Made by a program: the position numbers and the translations under genes | Notes under the pieces: generated by a model | What the model was told of the DNA's origin: nothing | Databases searched by the model: none | What the model saw: only the letters and a program-made list of their open reading frames with translations | Part shown: piece after piece, positions 56,373 to 64,000 of the stretch | How positions within the stretch are numbered: the first letter of the stretch is position 1 | How the letters are laid out: each line of letters starts with the position of its first letter | Assembly: GCA_016000195.1 (NCBI GenBank) | Contig: JAECRO010000003.1 | Location: forward strand, 62,001-126,000 | Reading direction: 5' to 3' | Length of the DNA: 64,000 nt | DNA from: Burkholderiales bacterium | GTDB taxonomy: Bacteria; Pseudomonadota; Gammaproteobacteria; Burkholderiales; Burkholderiaceae_C

Positions 56373-56506
56373 TGCGCTTGCCGGCCTGCTGAACGGAAGC
56401 CAGGCACGCAGGACAGGCACACCGCCGCACTGCAAACACGCCCTCGCGGAAACAGGCGGCGGCCTTTGCGCTTGTTCTTACAATCCCCCACTCACGCCAG
56501 GCATCA

Positions 56507-56534
56507 TGCGCCGGACCTGATCGGGTCCGGCGCA
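56507..56534. other. Perfect 11-bp hairpin upstream of the TRAP operon
   Basis: TGCGCCGGACC-TGATCG-GGTCCGGCGCA, 40 bases before dctQ. No T-run follows, so it is more likely an mRNA leader structure or binding site than a terminator. Confidence 0.5.
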
Positions 56535-56573
56535 CGGGATTTGTGCGCGCATCCTTTACCCCGGAGACAAAAA

Positions 56574-57173
56574 TTGCACGCCTTACTTAAATTTTCAAAA
56601 GCCGTGGACTGGCTGAACACCCAGGTCGGCAAATACGCCATCTGGCTGATCCTGGCCTCCACCGTCATCAGCGGCGTCAATGCCGTGGTGCGCAAGCTGT
56701 TCAACATGAGCTCGAACGCCTACCTCGAAGTGCAGTGGTATCTGTTTGCCGCCTCCTTTCTGCTCGCCGCCGGCTACACGCTGCTGCACAACGAGCATGT
56801 GCGCATCGACGTGGTGTCCAGCCACCTGTCCAGGCGCGGGCAGATCTGGGTGGACATCATCGGCTTCACCTTTTTCCTGACGCCGATCTGCGCGGCGATT
56901 CTCTGGTACGGCATCCCGTTTTTCATTCAGGGCTACCAGTCGGGCGAGATGTCGCCGAACGCGGGCGGGCTGATCCGCTGGCCGGTGTACGCCATGATTC
57001 CGCTGGGTTTTTCGCTGCTGCTGCTGCAGGGCTGGTCGGAACTCATCAAGCGCATCGCCTTCCTGCAGGGGCTGATTGAAGACCCGACGCTCAAGCGGGT
57101 TGAAAAGACCCCCGAAGAAGAACTGGCCGAAGCGATTCGCCGGCAGGCCGAATCCAAAACCAGCGCCGTCTGA
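56574..57173 (+). CDS. TRAP transporter small permease (DctQ type)
   Basis: A 199-residue membrane subunit with four helices. VDWLNTQVGKYAIWLILAST, VQWYLFAASFLLAAGYTL and HVRIDVVSSHL are typical of the DctQ family. Start TTG 56574 has a GGAG ribosome site at -9, and no ATG fits. It pairs with the large subunit downstream and a TakP-like binding protein encoded convergently. It acts in sodium- or proton-coupled uptake of an organic acid. Confidence 0.85.
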   Translation: MHALLKFSKAVDWLNTQVGKYAIWLILASTVISGVNAVVRKLFNMSSNAYLEVQWYLFAASFLLAAGYTLLHNEHVRIDVVSSHLSRRGQIWVDIIGFTFFLTPICAAILWYGIPFFIQGYQSGEMSPNAGGLIRWPVYAMIPLGFSLLLLQGWSELIKRIAFLQGLIEDPTLKRVEKTPEEELAEAIRRQAESKTSAV

Positions 57174-57188
57174 GCGCAGGAGCATCAC

Positions 57189-58988
57189 GTGGAATTTTTG
57201 ACGCATAACTTTGCCCCGATCATGTTCGCGGGCCTGATCGTATTTTTGCTGATGGGCTTTCCGGTGGCCTTCAGCCTGGGCGCCTGCGGCCTGTTCTTCG
57301 GCTTCGTCGGCATCGAGCTGGGCCTGCTGCCCGAGGCGCTGATCCAGGCGCTGCCGCTGCGCCTCTTTGGCATCATGCAGAACGACACGCTGCTGGCGAT
57401 TCCCTTCTTCACGCTGATGGGGCTCATTCTGGAGCGCAGCGGCATGGCCGAGGACTTGCTCGACACGATTGGCCAGCTGTTCGGCCCGATTCGCGGCGGC
57501 CTGGCGCTGGCGGTGATCTTCGTCGGCGCGCTGCTGGCCGCCACCACCGGCGTGGTGGCGGCGTCGGTGATCTCGATGGGCCTGATCTCGCTGCCCATCA
57601 TGCTGCGCTACGGCTACGACCGGCGCATTGCCTCGGGCGTGATTGCCGCGTCGGGCACGCTGGCGCAGATCATTCCGCCTTCGCTGGTGCTGATCATCCT
57701 GGCCGACCAGCTGGGCCGCAGCGTCGGCGACATGTACAAGGGCGCGTTTTTGCCGGGCTTTCTGCTGACGGGTTTTTACGCCGGCTACGTTATTTTGCTC
57801 GCCATCTTCAAGCCCAGGCGGGTGCCGGCGCTGCCGCTGGAAGCACGCATCTTTCGCGAACCCGGCGGCTCCAGCGGCACGCCTTCGCTGCTGCTGCTGA
57901 CTGGGGTGTCGGCAGGCGCGGCCATCTTCCTGGGCCAGCACATGGCCGATGTGCATACCTGGTGGAGCGGCGAGCCGGTGGCCAGCGTGCCAAAAGACGA
58001 AACCATCGTCGTGTCGCTGTGCGCCGGCGTCATGCTGGCCTTTGTCATCGCCGTGGTGAACAAGGTCACGCGCCTTGGCCTGCTGTCGCGCATGGCCGAG
58101 CGCGTGACCTTTGTGCTGATTCCGCCGCTGCTGCTGATCTTTCTGGTGCTGGGAACGATTTTCCTGGGCGTCGCCACGCCGACCGAAGGCGGCGCGATGG
58201 GGGCGCTGGGCGCGCTGGTCATGGCGCTGGCGCGCGGCCGGCTGAGCTTTTCGCTGCTCCGGCAGGCGCTCAACACCACCACCAAGCTGTCGTGCTTCGT
58301 GGTGTTCATTTTGATCGGCTCGACCATCTTCAGCCTGGTGTTCCAGGGCGTGGACGGCCCGCGCTGGGTCGAGCACCTGCTGACCAGCCTGCCGGGCGGC
58401 CAGGTCGGCTTTTTGATCGTGGTGAACATCATGATCTTTTTCCTGGCGTTTTTCCTCGACTTCTTCGAGCTGTCCTTCATCATCGTGCCGCTGCTGGCGC
58501 CGGTGGCGCAAAAGCTGGGCATCGACCTGATCTGGTTCGGCGTGCTGCTGGCCGTGAACATGCAGACCTCCTTCATGCATCCGCCCTTCGGCTTTGCGCT
58601 GTTTTATTTGCGCAGCGTGGCACCCAACCTGCCCTACATCGACAAGCTGACCAAAAAGCAGATCCAGCCGGTCACGACCATGCAGATCTACTGGGGCGCC
58701 GTGCCTTTCGTGGTGATCCAGATCATCATGGTGGGCCTGATCATCGCGTTTCCGGGCATCGTGTCGAACGGGGTCGAGAAGGCCGAGGTGGTGGACATGG
58801 AGAAAATCCGCCTGCAGATGGAAACCGACATCAACCAGTCGGAATCAGCCGAAATGCCTGCACCCGATGCGGGCAGCGGCGCCGGGGCAGGCGCCATGCC
58901 AGAGCCCGAGCCCAGCGCGGCGCCTGCGGTCGATGACAAGAACCTGTTCAAGCCCTCGGAAGGCGCGGCTTCAGACGTGAAAAAATAG
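57189..58988 (+). CDS. TRAP transporter large permease (DctM type)
   Basis: A 599-residue membrane subunit, start GTG 57189, longer than common DctM proteins (about 430). The core PVAFSLGACGLFFGFVGIEL, TGVVAASVISMGLISLP and PPFGFALFYLRSVAP is normal. The extra length is a cytoplasmic or periplasmic loop (about 220-290, LEARIFREPGG to EPVASVPKDE) and a Pro/Ala/Glu-rich acidic tail (about 540-599). It forms the transport channel with DctQ and receives substrate from DctP. Confidence 0.88.
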   Translation: MEFLTHNFAPIMFAGLIVFLLMGFPVAFSLGACGLFFGFVGIELGLLPEALIQALPLRLFGIMQNDTLLAIPFFTLMGLILERSGMAEDLLDTIGQLFGPIRGGLALAVIFVGALLAATTGVVAASVISMGLISLPIMLRYGYDRRIASGVIAASGTLAQIIPPSLVLIILADQLGRSVGDMYKGAFLPGFLLTGFYAGYVILLAIFKPRRVPALPLEARIFREPGGSSGTPSLLLLTGVSAGAAIFLGQHMADVHTWWSGEPVASVPKDETIVVSLCAGVMLAFVIAVVNKVTRLGLLSRMAERVTFVLIPPLLLIFLVLGTIFLGVATPTEGGAMGALGALVMALARGRLSFSLLRQALNTTTKLSCFVVFILIGSTIFSLVFQGVDGPRWVEHLLTSLPGGQVGFLIVVNIMIFFLAFFLDFFELSFIIVPLLAPVAQKLGIDLIWFGVLLAVNMQTSFMHPPFGFALFYLRSVAPNLPYIDKLTKKQIQPVTTMQIYWGAVPFVVIQIIMVGLIIAFPGIVSNGVEKAEVVDMEKIRLQMETDINQSESAEMPAPDAGSGAGAGAMPEPEPSAAPAVDDKNLFKPSEGAASDVKK

Positions 58989-58999
58989 GCTGATTCAAG

Positions 59000-59054
59000 T
59001 AAAAAACAGCTCCTGCGCACGCCCCATATGCGCAGGCAGCTATCATTTTCATAG
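59000..59054 (-). repeat. Dispersed ATAGCTG repeat, copy M
   Basis: On the minus strand: CTATGAAAATGATAGCTGC, CTGCGCATATGG, CGTGCGCAGGAGCTG, TTTTTT. Same layout as copy G, between convergent TRAP genes. Confidence 0.75.
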
Positions 59055-59077
59055 TTTATTAGCCGTTGGCGGCCACA

Positions 59078-59104
59078 AAAAAACCGGCGGGCAGCCGGTT
59101 TTTT
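59078..59104. terminator. Bidirectional terminator between TRAP genes
   Basis: AAAAAACCGGC-GGGCA-GCCGGTTTTTT, a perfect 11-bp hairpin with T-runs on both strands, between dctM and dctP. Confidence 0.85.
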
Positions 59105-59149
59105 CTTTCCTGCGGGAGCCGCCATGAAGGCGGCACCGGCGCCCGGTAT

Positions 59150-60232
59150 TTACAGCTTGACGCCCGTCAGGTAGCTGTCGAAACGGAATTCCGAAAAGCG
59201 CGCCCACAGCAGCTGGTCGCGCTGGAAGGCGCGCATGTCCTGGTGGATTTTCTTGAATTCGGCCGATTTGGCTTCGTGTTCGGCAAACACTTCCATCGAC
59301 GCCTTGAAGCCCGCGTCCATGATGTCCCTGGGGAAAGGCTTGAGCTGGGTCTTGGCCGCCACCAGGCGTTTCAGGGAAATCGGGTTCACGGCGTCGTACT
59401 TGGCCGTCATGTCGCGCGCCGCCACGGCGGTGGCCGCATCGACAATCGCCTTGAACTCGGGAGTCAGCGCGGCATAGGCCTTGGTGTTGATGAAGAACTC
59501 CAGCTCGGCGCCGCCTTCCCACCAGCCGGGGTAGTAGTAGAACGGCGCCACCTTGTTGAAGCCGAGCTTTTCATCGTCGTAGGGGCCGACGAACTCCACC
59601 GCATCCAGCGTGCCTTTTTCAAGCGCCTGGTAGACCTCGCCAGCGGGCATGTTCTGGGCCACGACGCCCAGCTTTTGCATGGCTTCGCCGAACAGGCCGC
59701 CGCCCAGGCGCATCTTCAGGCCCTTCAGGTCGGCCACGCCCTTGATTTCCTTGCGGTACCAGCCGCCCATCTGGGTGCCGGTGTTGCCGGCGCTGCGGCT
59801 CTTGATGTTGTACTGGGCGTAGAACGCGTCCATCAGCTTGCGGCCGTTGCCGTGCTCCATCCACGAATCCATCTGGCGGGCGGTCAGGCCGAAGGGCACG
59901 GCGCAGCCAAAGGCAAAGATCGAATCCTTGCCGGTGAAATAGTAAGGCGCGGTTTGCGCCATCTCGACGGTGCCGTTCTGCAGGGCATCGACCACGCCGA
60001 AGGCGGGCATCAACTCGCCGGCGGCATGCACCGACACTTCAAACTTGCCGCCGGACAGGGCCTTGACGGTCTTGGCAAACATTTCGGTGCTGCCGAAGAT
60101 GGTGTCGAGCGACTTGGGAAAACTCGAAGCCAGGCGCCAGCGAACACTGGCCTGGGCATGCACCGCAGGCGCGATGCCGGCAGCCAGTACGCCGGCAATG
60201 CCTGCGTTTTTAATGAGTGATCGACGATTCAT
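59150..60232 (-). CDS. TRAP substrate-binding protein, TakP-like
   Basis: A 360-residue receptor with a Tat-like signal (NRRSLIKNAGIAGVLAAGIA). SSFPKSLDTIFG, NTGTQMGGWYRKEI, ALEKGTLDAVEFVGPYDDEK and YYYPGWWEGGAELEF closely follow TakP of Rhodobacter as I recall it, so an alpha-keto acid such as pyruvate is a likely ligand. TakP has Trp in EWVGPYDDEK, which here is Phe. The gene is convergent to the permease pair, an uncommon TRAP order. ATG 60232 gives a proper signal. Confidence 0.85.
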   Translation of the reverse strand: MNRRSLIKNAGIAGVLAAGIAPAVHAQASVRWRLASSFPKSLDTIFGSTEMFAKTVKALSGGKFEVSVHAAGELMPAFGVVDALQNGTVEMAQTAPYYFTGKDSIFAFGCAVPFGLTARQMDSWMEHGNGRKLMDAFYAQYNIKSRSAGNTGTQMGGWYRKEIKGVADLKGLKMRLGGGLFGEAMQKLGVVAQNMPAGEVYQALEKGTLDAVEFVGPYDDEKLGFNKVAPFYYYPGWWEGGAELEFFINTKAYAALTPEFKAIVDAATAVAARDMTAKYDAVNPISLKRLVAAKTQLKPFPRDIMDAGFKASMEVFAEHEAKSAEFKKIHQDMRAFQRDQLLWARFSEFRFDSYLTGVKL

Positions 60233-60297
60233 GAATACGCTCTCTTTGAAGGTTAACGATGGCTTGTTTCGCAGCAGCCTGCCCATCACCACCCAAT

Positions 60298-60331
60298 ATC
60301 TCTTGCAATGATGAATCTCTTGCAATGATGA
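60298..60331. repeat. 17-bp tandem duplication upstream of dctP
   Basis: ATCTCTTGCAATGATGA occurs twice without a gap (60298-60314, 60315-60331), about 66 bases upstream of the dctP start. It lies in the 227-base dctP-dxs gap, which shows no other clear feature. Confidence 0.8.
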
Positions 60332-60459
60332 CTCTGGCAGTCACGATGGTCGTGGGTAACGGCACTTTTGTATTTTGTCAGTTTCTGCAGCGCAGGCAGA
60401 CCCGTTCTTACCCGTAGAGGCGCGCCGCAAAAGCCCCTGTCCCAGGCAGGCGCACAGGG

Positions 60460-62376
60460 TCATGCCACCGACTTGAGCGCCACCTTGGGCAGCAGCCCGC
60501 TCGGCTGCAGGCTGTTGCCATCGAAGCGTGCGCGGATGGCCGACTCGATGCCGGCAGCATCCAGGCCTTGCAGGGCCAGCAGCTGGCCAACCTCGCCATG
60601 CTCGATGAACTCGTCCTTCAGGCCCAGTTGCAGCAGCGGCTTGAGCACGCCCGCAGCCTGCAGCGCTTCACTCACCGCGCTGCCGGCGCCGCCCATGATG
60701 GCGCCCTCCTCGACCGTGACCAGGGCTTCATGGCTGGCGGCTATTTTCAGCAGCAGTTCGCTATCGAGCGGCTTGGCCCAGCGCATGTTGACCACGGTTG
60801 CGCCCAGCTTTTCAGCGGCCTGCAGCGCCGGATACAGCAGCGTGCCGAAGGCGAGGATGGCAATGCCCTTGCCTTCGCGGCGAACCTCGCCCTTGCCGAA
60901 AGGCAGCGACTTCAGGCCGGCTTCGGGCTCGACACCCGCGCCGGCGCCGCGCGGATAACGCACGGCGACCGGCGAGTTTTGCTCGAAGGCCGTGGTCAGC
61001 AGCTTGCGGCATTCGTTTTCATCGGCCGGGCAGGCAATGCTCATGTTGGGAATGCAGCGCAGGAACGGGATGTCGTAGGCGCCGGCATGGGTCGCGCCAT
61101 CGGCGCCGACCAGGCCGGCGCGGTCCAGCGCAAACACCACCGGCAGGTTTTGCAGCGCCACGTCGTGGATCAGCTGGTCATAGCCGCGCTGCAAAAAGGT
61201 CGAGTAAATCGCCACCACCGGCTTCAGGCCTTCGCAGGCCATGCCGGCGGCAAAGGTCACGGCGTGCTGCTCGGCAATGCCGACATCGTGGTAGCGCTTG
61301 GGGAAGCGCTTGTGGAATTCGACCATGCCCGAGCCTTCGCGCATGGCCGGCGTGATGCCGATCAGGCGCGGGTCATGCTCGGCCATGTCGCAGAGCCAGC
61401 GGCCAAATACCTGGGTAAACGTCTGCCTGGCAGGCGCGGTGGGTTTTTGCAGGCCCATGGACGGGTCGAACTTGCCGGGGCCATGGTAGGCAATCGGGTC
61501 GGCTTCGGCGAGCTTGTAGCCCTGGCCCTTCTTGGTCACGACATGCAAAAACTGCGGACCCGCGCCGCTCGCCATCAAATGCTTGATGTTTTCCATCGTG
61601 GGAATGAGCGACTCCAGGTCGTGGCCGTCAATGGGCCCGATGTAGTTGAAGCCGAAATTCTCGAACAGCGTGGCCGGCACCACCATGCCCTTGGCGTGCG
61701 ACTCCAGGCGCCGCGCCAGCTCCAGCAGCGGCGGGGACACCTGCAGCACCTTTTTTCCGACATGCCGGGCCGAGGCGTAGAAACGTCCACTCATCAGCTG
61801 CGCCAGATGGCGATTCAGCGCGCCCACCGGCGGGCTGATGCTCATGTCGTTGTCATTGAGCACCACCAGCAGCTTGCAGTCGTCATGCACTCCGGCGTTG
61901 TTCAGGGCCTCGAACGCCATGCCGGCGCTCATCGAGCCGTCGCCGATGATGGCGACCGAATTGCGGTCTTCGCCCTTGAACTGGGAAGCCAGCGCCATGC
62001 CGAGCGCCGCCGAGATCGAGGTCGATGAATGCGCCGTGCCGAAGGTGTCGTATTCGCTCTCGTCGCGGCGCGGGAAGCCCGACAGGCCGCCAAACTGGCG
62101 CAGGCTGGCCATGCGCTCGCGCCGGCCGGTGAGTATCTTGTGCGGATAGGTCTGGTGGCCCACGTCCCAGACCAGCCGGTCGTCGGGCGTGTTGAAGACA
62201 TAGTGCAGGGCCACGGTCAGCTCGACCGTTCCCAGGTTGGAGCTCAGATGGCCACCGGTTTTGGAAACGCTGTCGATGACATAGGCGCGCAGTTCGTCGG
62301 CCAGCGCCTTGAGCTGGGTGCGGGGAAGCCGTCGCAGGTCAGCGGGGCTGTTGATGGTTTCAAGCAATGCGTACAT
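60460..62376 (-). CDS. dxs: 1-Deoxy-D-xylulose-5-phosphate synthase
   Basis: A 638-residue thiamine diphosphate enzyme making DXP from pyruvate and glyceraldehyde 3-phosphate, the first step of the MEP isoprenoid route. [20 protein letters not shown], the ThDP/metal loop [18 protein letters not shown] and the transketolase-type [20 protein letters not shown] are present. It follows ispA on the same strand, in the classical order xseB-ispA-dxs. If the TakP-like TRAP system takes up pyruvate, the two could be linked, but that is speculation. Confidence 0.97.
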   Translation of the reverse strand: MYALLETINSPADLRRLPRTQLKALADELRAYVIDSVSKTGGHLSSNLGTVELTVALHYVFNTPDDRLVWDVGHQTYPHKILTGRRERMASLRQFGGLSGFPRRDESEYDTFGTAHSSTSISAALGMALASQFKGEDRNSVAIIGDGSMSAGMAFEALNNAGVHDDCKLLVVLNDNDMSISPPVGALNRHLAQLMSGRFYASARHVGKKVLQVSPPLLELARRLESHAKGMVVPATLFENFGFNYIGPIDGHDLESLIPTMENIKHLMASGAGPQFLHVVTKKGQGYKLAEADPIAYHGPGKFDPSMGLQKPTAPARQTFTQVFGRWLCDMAEHDPRLIGITPAMREGSGMVEFHKRFPKRYHDVGIAEQHAVTFAAGMACEGLKPVVAIYSTFLQRGYDQLIHDVALQNLPVVFALDRAGLVGADGATHAGAYDIPFLRCIPNMSIACPADENECRKLLTTAFEQNSPVAVRYPRGAGAGVEPEAGLKSLPFGKGEVRREGKGIAILAFGTLLYPALQAAEKLGATVVNMRWAKPLDSELLLKIAASHEALVTVEEGAIMGGAGSAVSEALQAAGVLKPLLQLGLKDEFIEHGEVGQLLALQGLDAAGIESAIRARFDGNSLQPSGLLPKVALKSVA

Positions 62377-62413
62377 CGTGGTGTATTTCTTTTATGGCAA
62401 GGCCGGGCCGGGC

Positions 62414-63334
62414 CTAGTGCTGGCGGTTGACCAGCATGTCGGCCAGTGCCTGCAGGGCATCGGTGTTCTCAAGCCCGCTGGCCTGCAGGCTGCTCAGGGC
62501 CTGCGCGAGCAACTGCTGCGCGTAGTCATGGGAGGCCTGCAGCCCCATGAGCGAGACAAAGGTCGGCTTGTCCTGGGCGGCATCCTTGCCGGCGGTCTTG
62601 CCCAGCGTGGCGGCGTCGGCCGTCACGTCCAGAATGTCATCGACGACCTGGAAGGCCAGGCCGATGGCCGCGCCGTAGTCGCGCAGCGCAGCCAGCGCCA
62701 CCGGCGATGCCGTGCCGCAGGCCGCCCCCATCATCACGCTGGCTTGCAGCAGCGCGCCGGTTTTAAGGCGATGCATCTCGTGCAATTGCGCCGATGTCAG
62801 GGGCAGGCCGACGCTGGCCAGGTCAATCGCCTGCCCGCCGGCCATGCCTTGACAGCCCGCGGCCTGCGCCAGCAGGCGGCACAGGCGCGCCTGGGTGGCG
62901 GCATTGACCGAATCGTCATCCGGCGTGAGAAGCCCGAAGGCCAGCGCCTGCAGCGCGTCGCCGGCCAGCAGCGCCTGCGCCTCGCCAAACCTCACATGCA
63001 CCGTGGGCTTGCCCCGGCGCAGCACGTCGTTGTCCATGCAGGGCATGTCGTCATGCACCAGCGAATAGGCGTGAATCAGCTCGACCGCGCAGGCCGGGCG
63101 CATGGCGGCCGGCGCAGAGCCATTGACCGCAGCGCAGGCCGCCATGACCAGCAGCGGACGCAGGCGCTTGCCGCCGTCAAGCACGGCATAACGCATGACA
63201 TCGCCCAGGCCGGCCGGTGCAGGGGCTTCTACCGGATCGGCCACCCAGCGGGACAAGGCCTGCTCGATGGCGGCGAGCTGCCCGGCGCTCCAGGCGCTCA
63301 GGTCAAACAGGGGAGATTTTTCAGGAGCGTTCAA
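62414..63334 (-). CDS. ispA: Farnesyl/geranyl diphosphate synthase
   Basis: A 306-residue trans-prenyltransferase. The first Asp-rich motif is in HDDMPCMDNDVLRRG near 97-111, and the second in QVVDDILDVTADAATLGKTA near 230-249. It condenses IPP with DMAPP/GPP to make FPP for quinone, cell-wall carrier and hopanoid routes. It lies between xseB and dxs, but is separated from xseB by 159 bases that contain a 10-bp inverted repeat. Confidence 0.95.
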   Translation of the reverse strand: MNAPEKSPLFDLSAWSAGQLAAIEQALSRWVADPVEAPAPAGLGDVMRYAVLDGGKRLRPLLVMAACAAVNGSAPAAMRPACAVELIHAYSLVHDDMPCMDNDVLRRGKPTVHVRFGEAQALLAGDALQALAFGLLTPDDDSVNAATQARLCRLLAQAAGCQGMAGGQAIDLASVGLPLTSAQLHEMHRLKTGALLQASVMMGAACGTASPVALAALRDYGAAIGLAFQVVDDILDVTADAATLGKTAGKDAAQDKPTFVSLMGLQASHDYAQQLLAQALSSLQASGLENTDALQALADMLVNRQH

Positions 63335-63493
63335 ATCAGTGGTCTCTTGCGCTGGGGCGGTGACGCCGTTGATGACGGTGAAAATTATTCGGTTTCCAAT
63401 TCAATGAATACGGCATTAGACGCCGTGCGCAAGCCGCGCGGGCAGCACGGCAAGGCGGGAGCCAGGGCATATCGCATTGAATTGAAAATGGAA

Positions 63494-63775
63494 TTACGCT
63501 TGCAGCCAGGGCTTGAGCTCGGTGCCTTCCAGCACCTTGATCTGGGTTTCAACCGCTTCGAGCCGGTCCCGGCAAAACTTCAGCAGTTGCGCGCCGCGCT
63601 GGTAGCCGCTCAGCAACTGGTCCAGCGGCAGCTGGCCCGACTCCAGACGACCCACCAGGCCTTCGAGTTCCTGCAGCGCGGCTTCGTAGCTGGCGGGCAA
63701 GGCAGGCGCCGGTGCGTCACCGCTGGCCACAGCCGGCGTTGCCGATGAAAGTGAGGAGGCAGAACTTTTGGCCAT
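63494..63775 (-). CDS. xseB: Exodeoxyribonuclease VII small subunit
   Basis: A 93-residue helical subunit of exonuclease [23 protein letters not shown] and [20 protein letters not shown] are the family signature. The Ala/Ser-rich first 28 residues are extra. ATG 63775 is taken; the frame is open further upstream. xseA is not in the window. Confidence 0.92.
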   Translation of the reverse strand: MAKSSASSLSSATPAVASGDAPAPALPASYEAALQELEGLVGRLESGQLPLDQLLSGYQRGAQLLKFCRDRLEAVETQIKVLEGTELKPWLQA

Positions 63776-63907
63776 GAATATTTGATAAATGGAGCTGATT
63801 TTAGGCGGTTGCAAAGATTTTGAGCGCTGGCGCGCCTGCGCCAGCGTCAGGCTGCATTATCCCGTGACCCCGTGCGGACTCTTGAAAGCAAATGGCACGG
63901 GTAGAAT

Positions 63908-63922
63908 TGATAACAGTTCTCA
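63908..63922 (+). promoter_or_regulatory. Possible Fur box near the window edge
   Basis: TGATAACAGTTCTCA matches the 7-1-7 Fur pattern TGATAAT-N-ATTATCA at 11 of 14 positions by hand count. It precedes a leader hairpin and presumably a plus-strand gene outside the window. Weak evidence. Confidence 0.3.
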
Positions 63923-63928
63923 TGCCTC

Positions 63929-63980
63929 ATGCCGGCATGTTTCACCGTTTTTAGCGAACGGATATACCGGCATTTTTTTA
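63929..63980 (+). terminator. Leader terminator or attenuator candidate at window edge
   Basis: ATGCCGG (63929-63935) pairs with CCGGCAT (63967-63973), enclosing a second hairpin CCGTT/AACGG (63945-63961), and is followed by TTTTTTT. No gene ends just before it on this strand, so it may be a conditional element for the next gene. Confidence 0.5.
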
Positions 63981-64000
63981 TTTCTGGGTTGCATTGCAGT

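Noticed and set aside
60298-60331. Possible CRISPR-like repeats
   Set aside because: Two adjacent copies with no spacer is a tandem duplication. No spaced repeat array was seen anywhere in the window.
63397-63484. Inverted repeat CAATTCAATG/CATTGAATTG between xseB and ispA
   Set aside because: The arms are 68 bases apart, with no promoter or terminator pattern attached. I could not support any function, though it may mark an old small insertion.

Overview
The window reads as the chromosome of a betaproteobacterium of the order Burkholderiales, family Comamonadaceae, and Polaromonas or a close relative fits best. The support is GC-rich coding on both strands, a complete 14-gene nuo operon preceded by tpiA, secG and tRNA-Leu(GAG), a DUF2818 gene coupled to the end of nuo, and a dispersed palindromic repeat built on ATAGCTG with at least 13 copies. 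Genus is inference from gene content and style, not from an alignment.

Layout. 1-4742: a MarR-controlled tripartite efflux operon (marR, outer-membrane factor, partial EmrA-type fusion protein) divergent from an MsbA-like ABC exporter. 4743-6801: a small, visibly less GC-rich island with an orphan Tat/lipobox lipoprotein, a P-loop coding remnant and a mobile element (19-bp perfect inverted repeats, CTTAA target duplication) that carries a nested IS200-type transposase. 6802-9333: gdhA, DUF1178, NUDIX, DUF2818. 9330-24165: the nuo operon in order nuoA to nuoN, all on the minus strand. 24293-33226: tRNA-Leu, secG, tpiA, quinone oxidoreductase, pnp, rpsO, an aminotransferase, an amino-acid-type binding protein and tsaD. 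33299-35340: an M30-like metallopeptidase lipoprotein and a small coupled lipoprotein.

35590-52274 is a nitrate assimilation region: nasT (ANTAR regulator), nrtABC, narK, a PP2C-Ser/Thr kinase fusion, a CBS protein, nirB, an exported double PilJ/P-box protein, nirD, nasA, ybiB and cobA. The nrt and nir operons each have a close match to a sigma-54 promoter. Each is followed by a leader with ANTAR-type hexaloop hairpins and an intrinsic terminator, and each is preceded by a shared 27-bp element. Together these suggest NtrC activation plus NasT antitermination. CobA makes the sirohaem precursor NirB needs.

52406-64000: a BaiN/HI0933-like flavoprotein, a SenA/EgtB-like gene divergent from selD (selenium metabolism, no senB visible), a TakP-like TRAP transporter, then the isoprenoid operon xseB-ispA-dxs. 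The most interesting parts are the double ANTAR-leader nitrate circuit with an unassigned P-box protein, the SenA-like protein with an altered iron-ligand motif, the dispersed repeats spliced in frame into proteins, and the layered mobile element.
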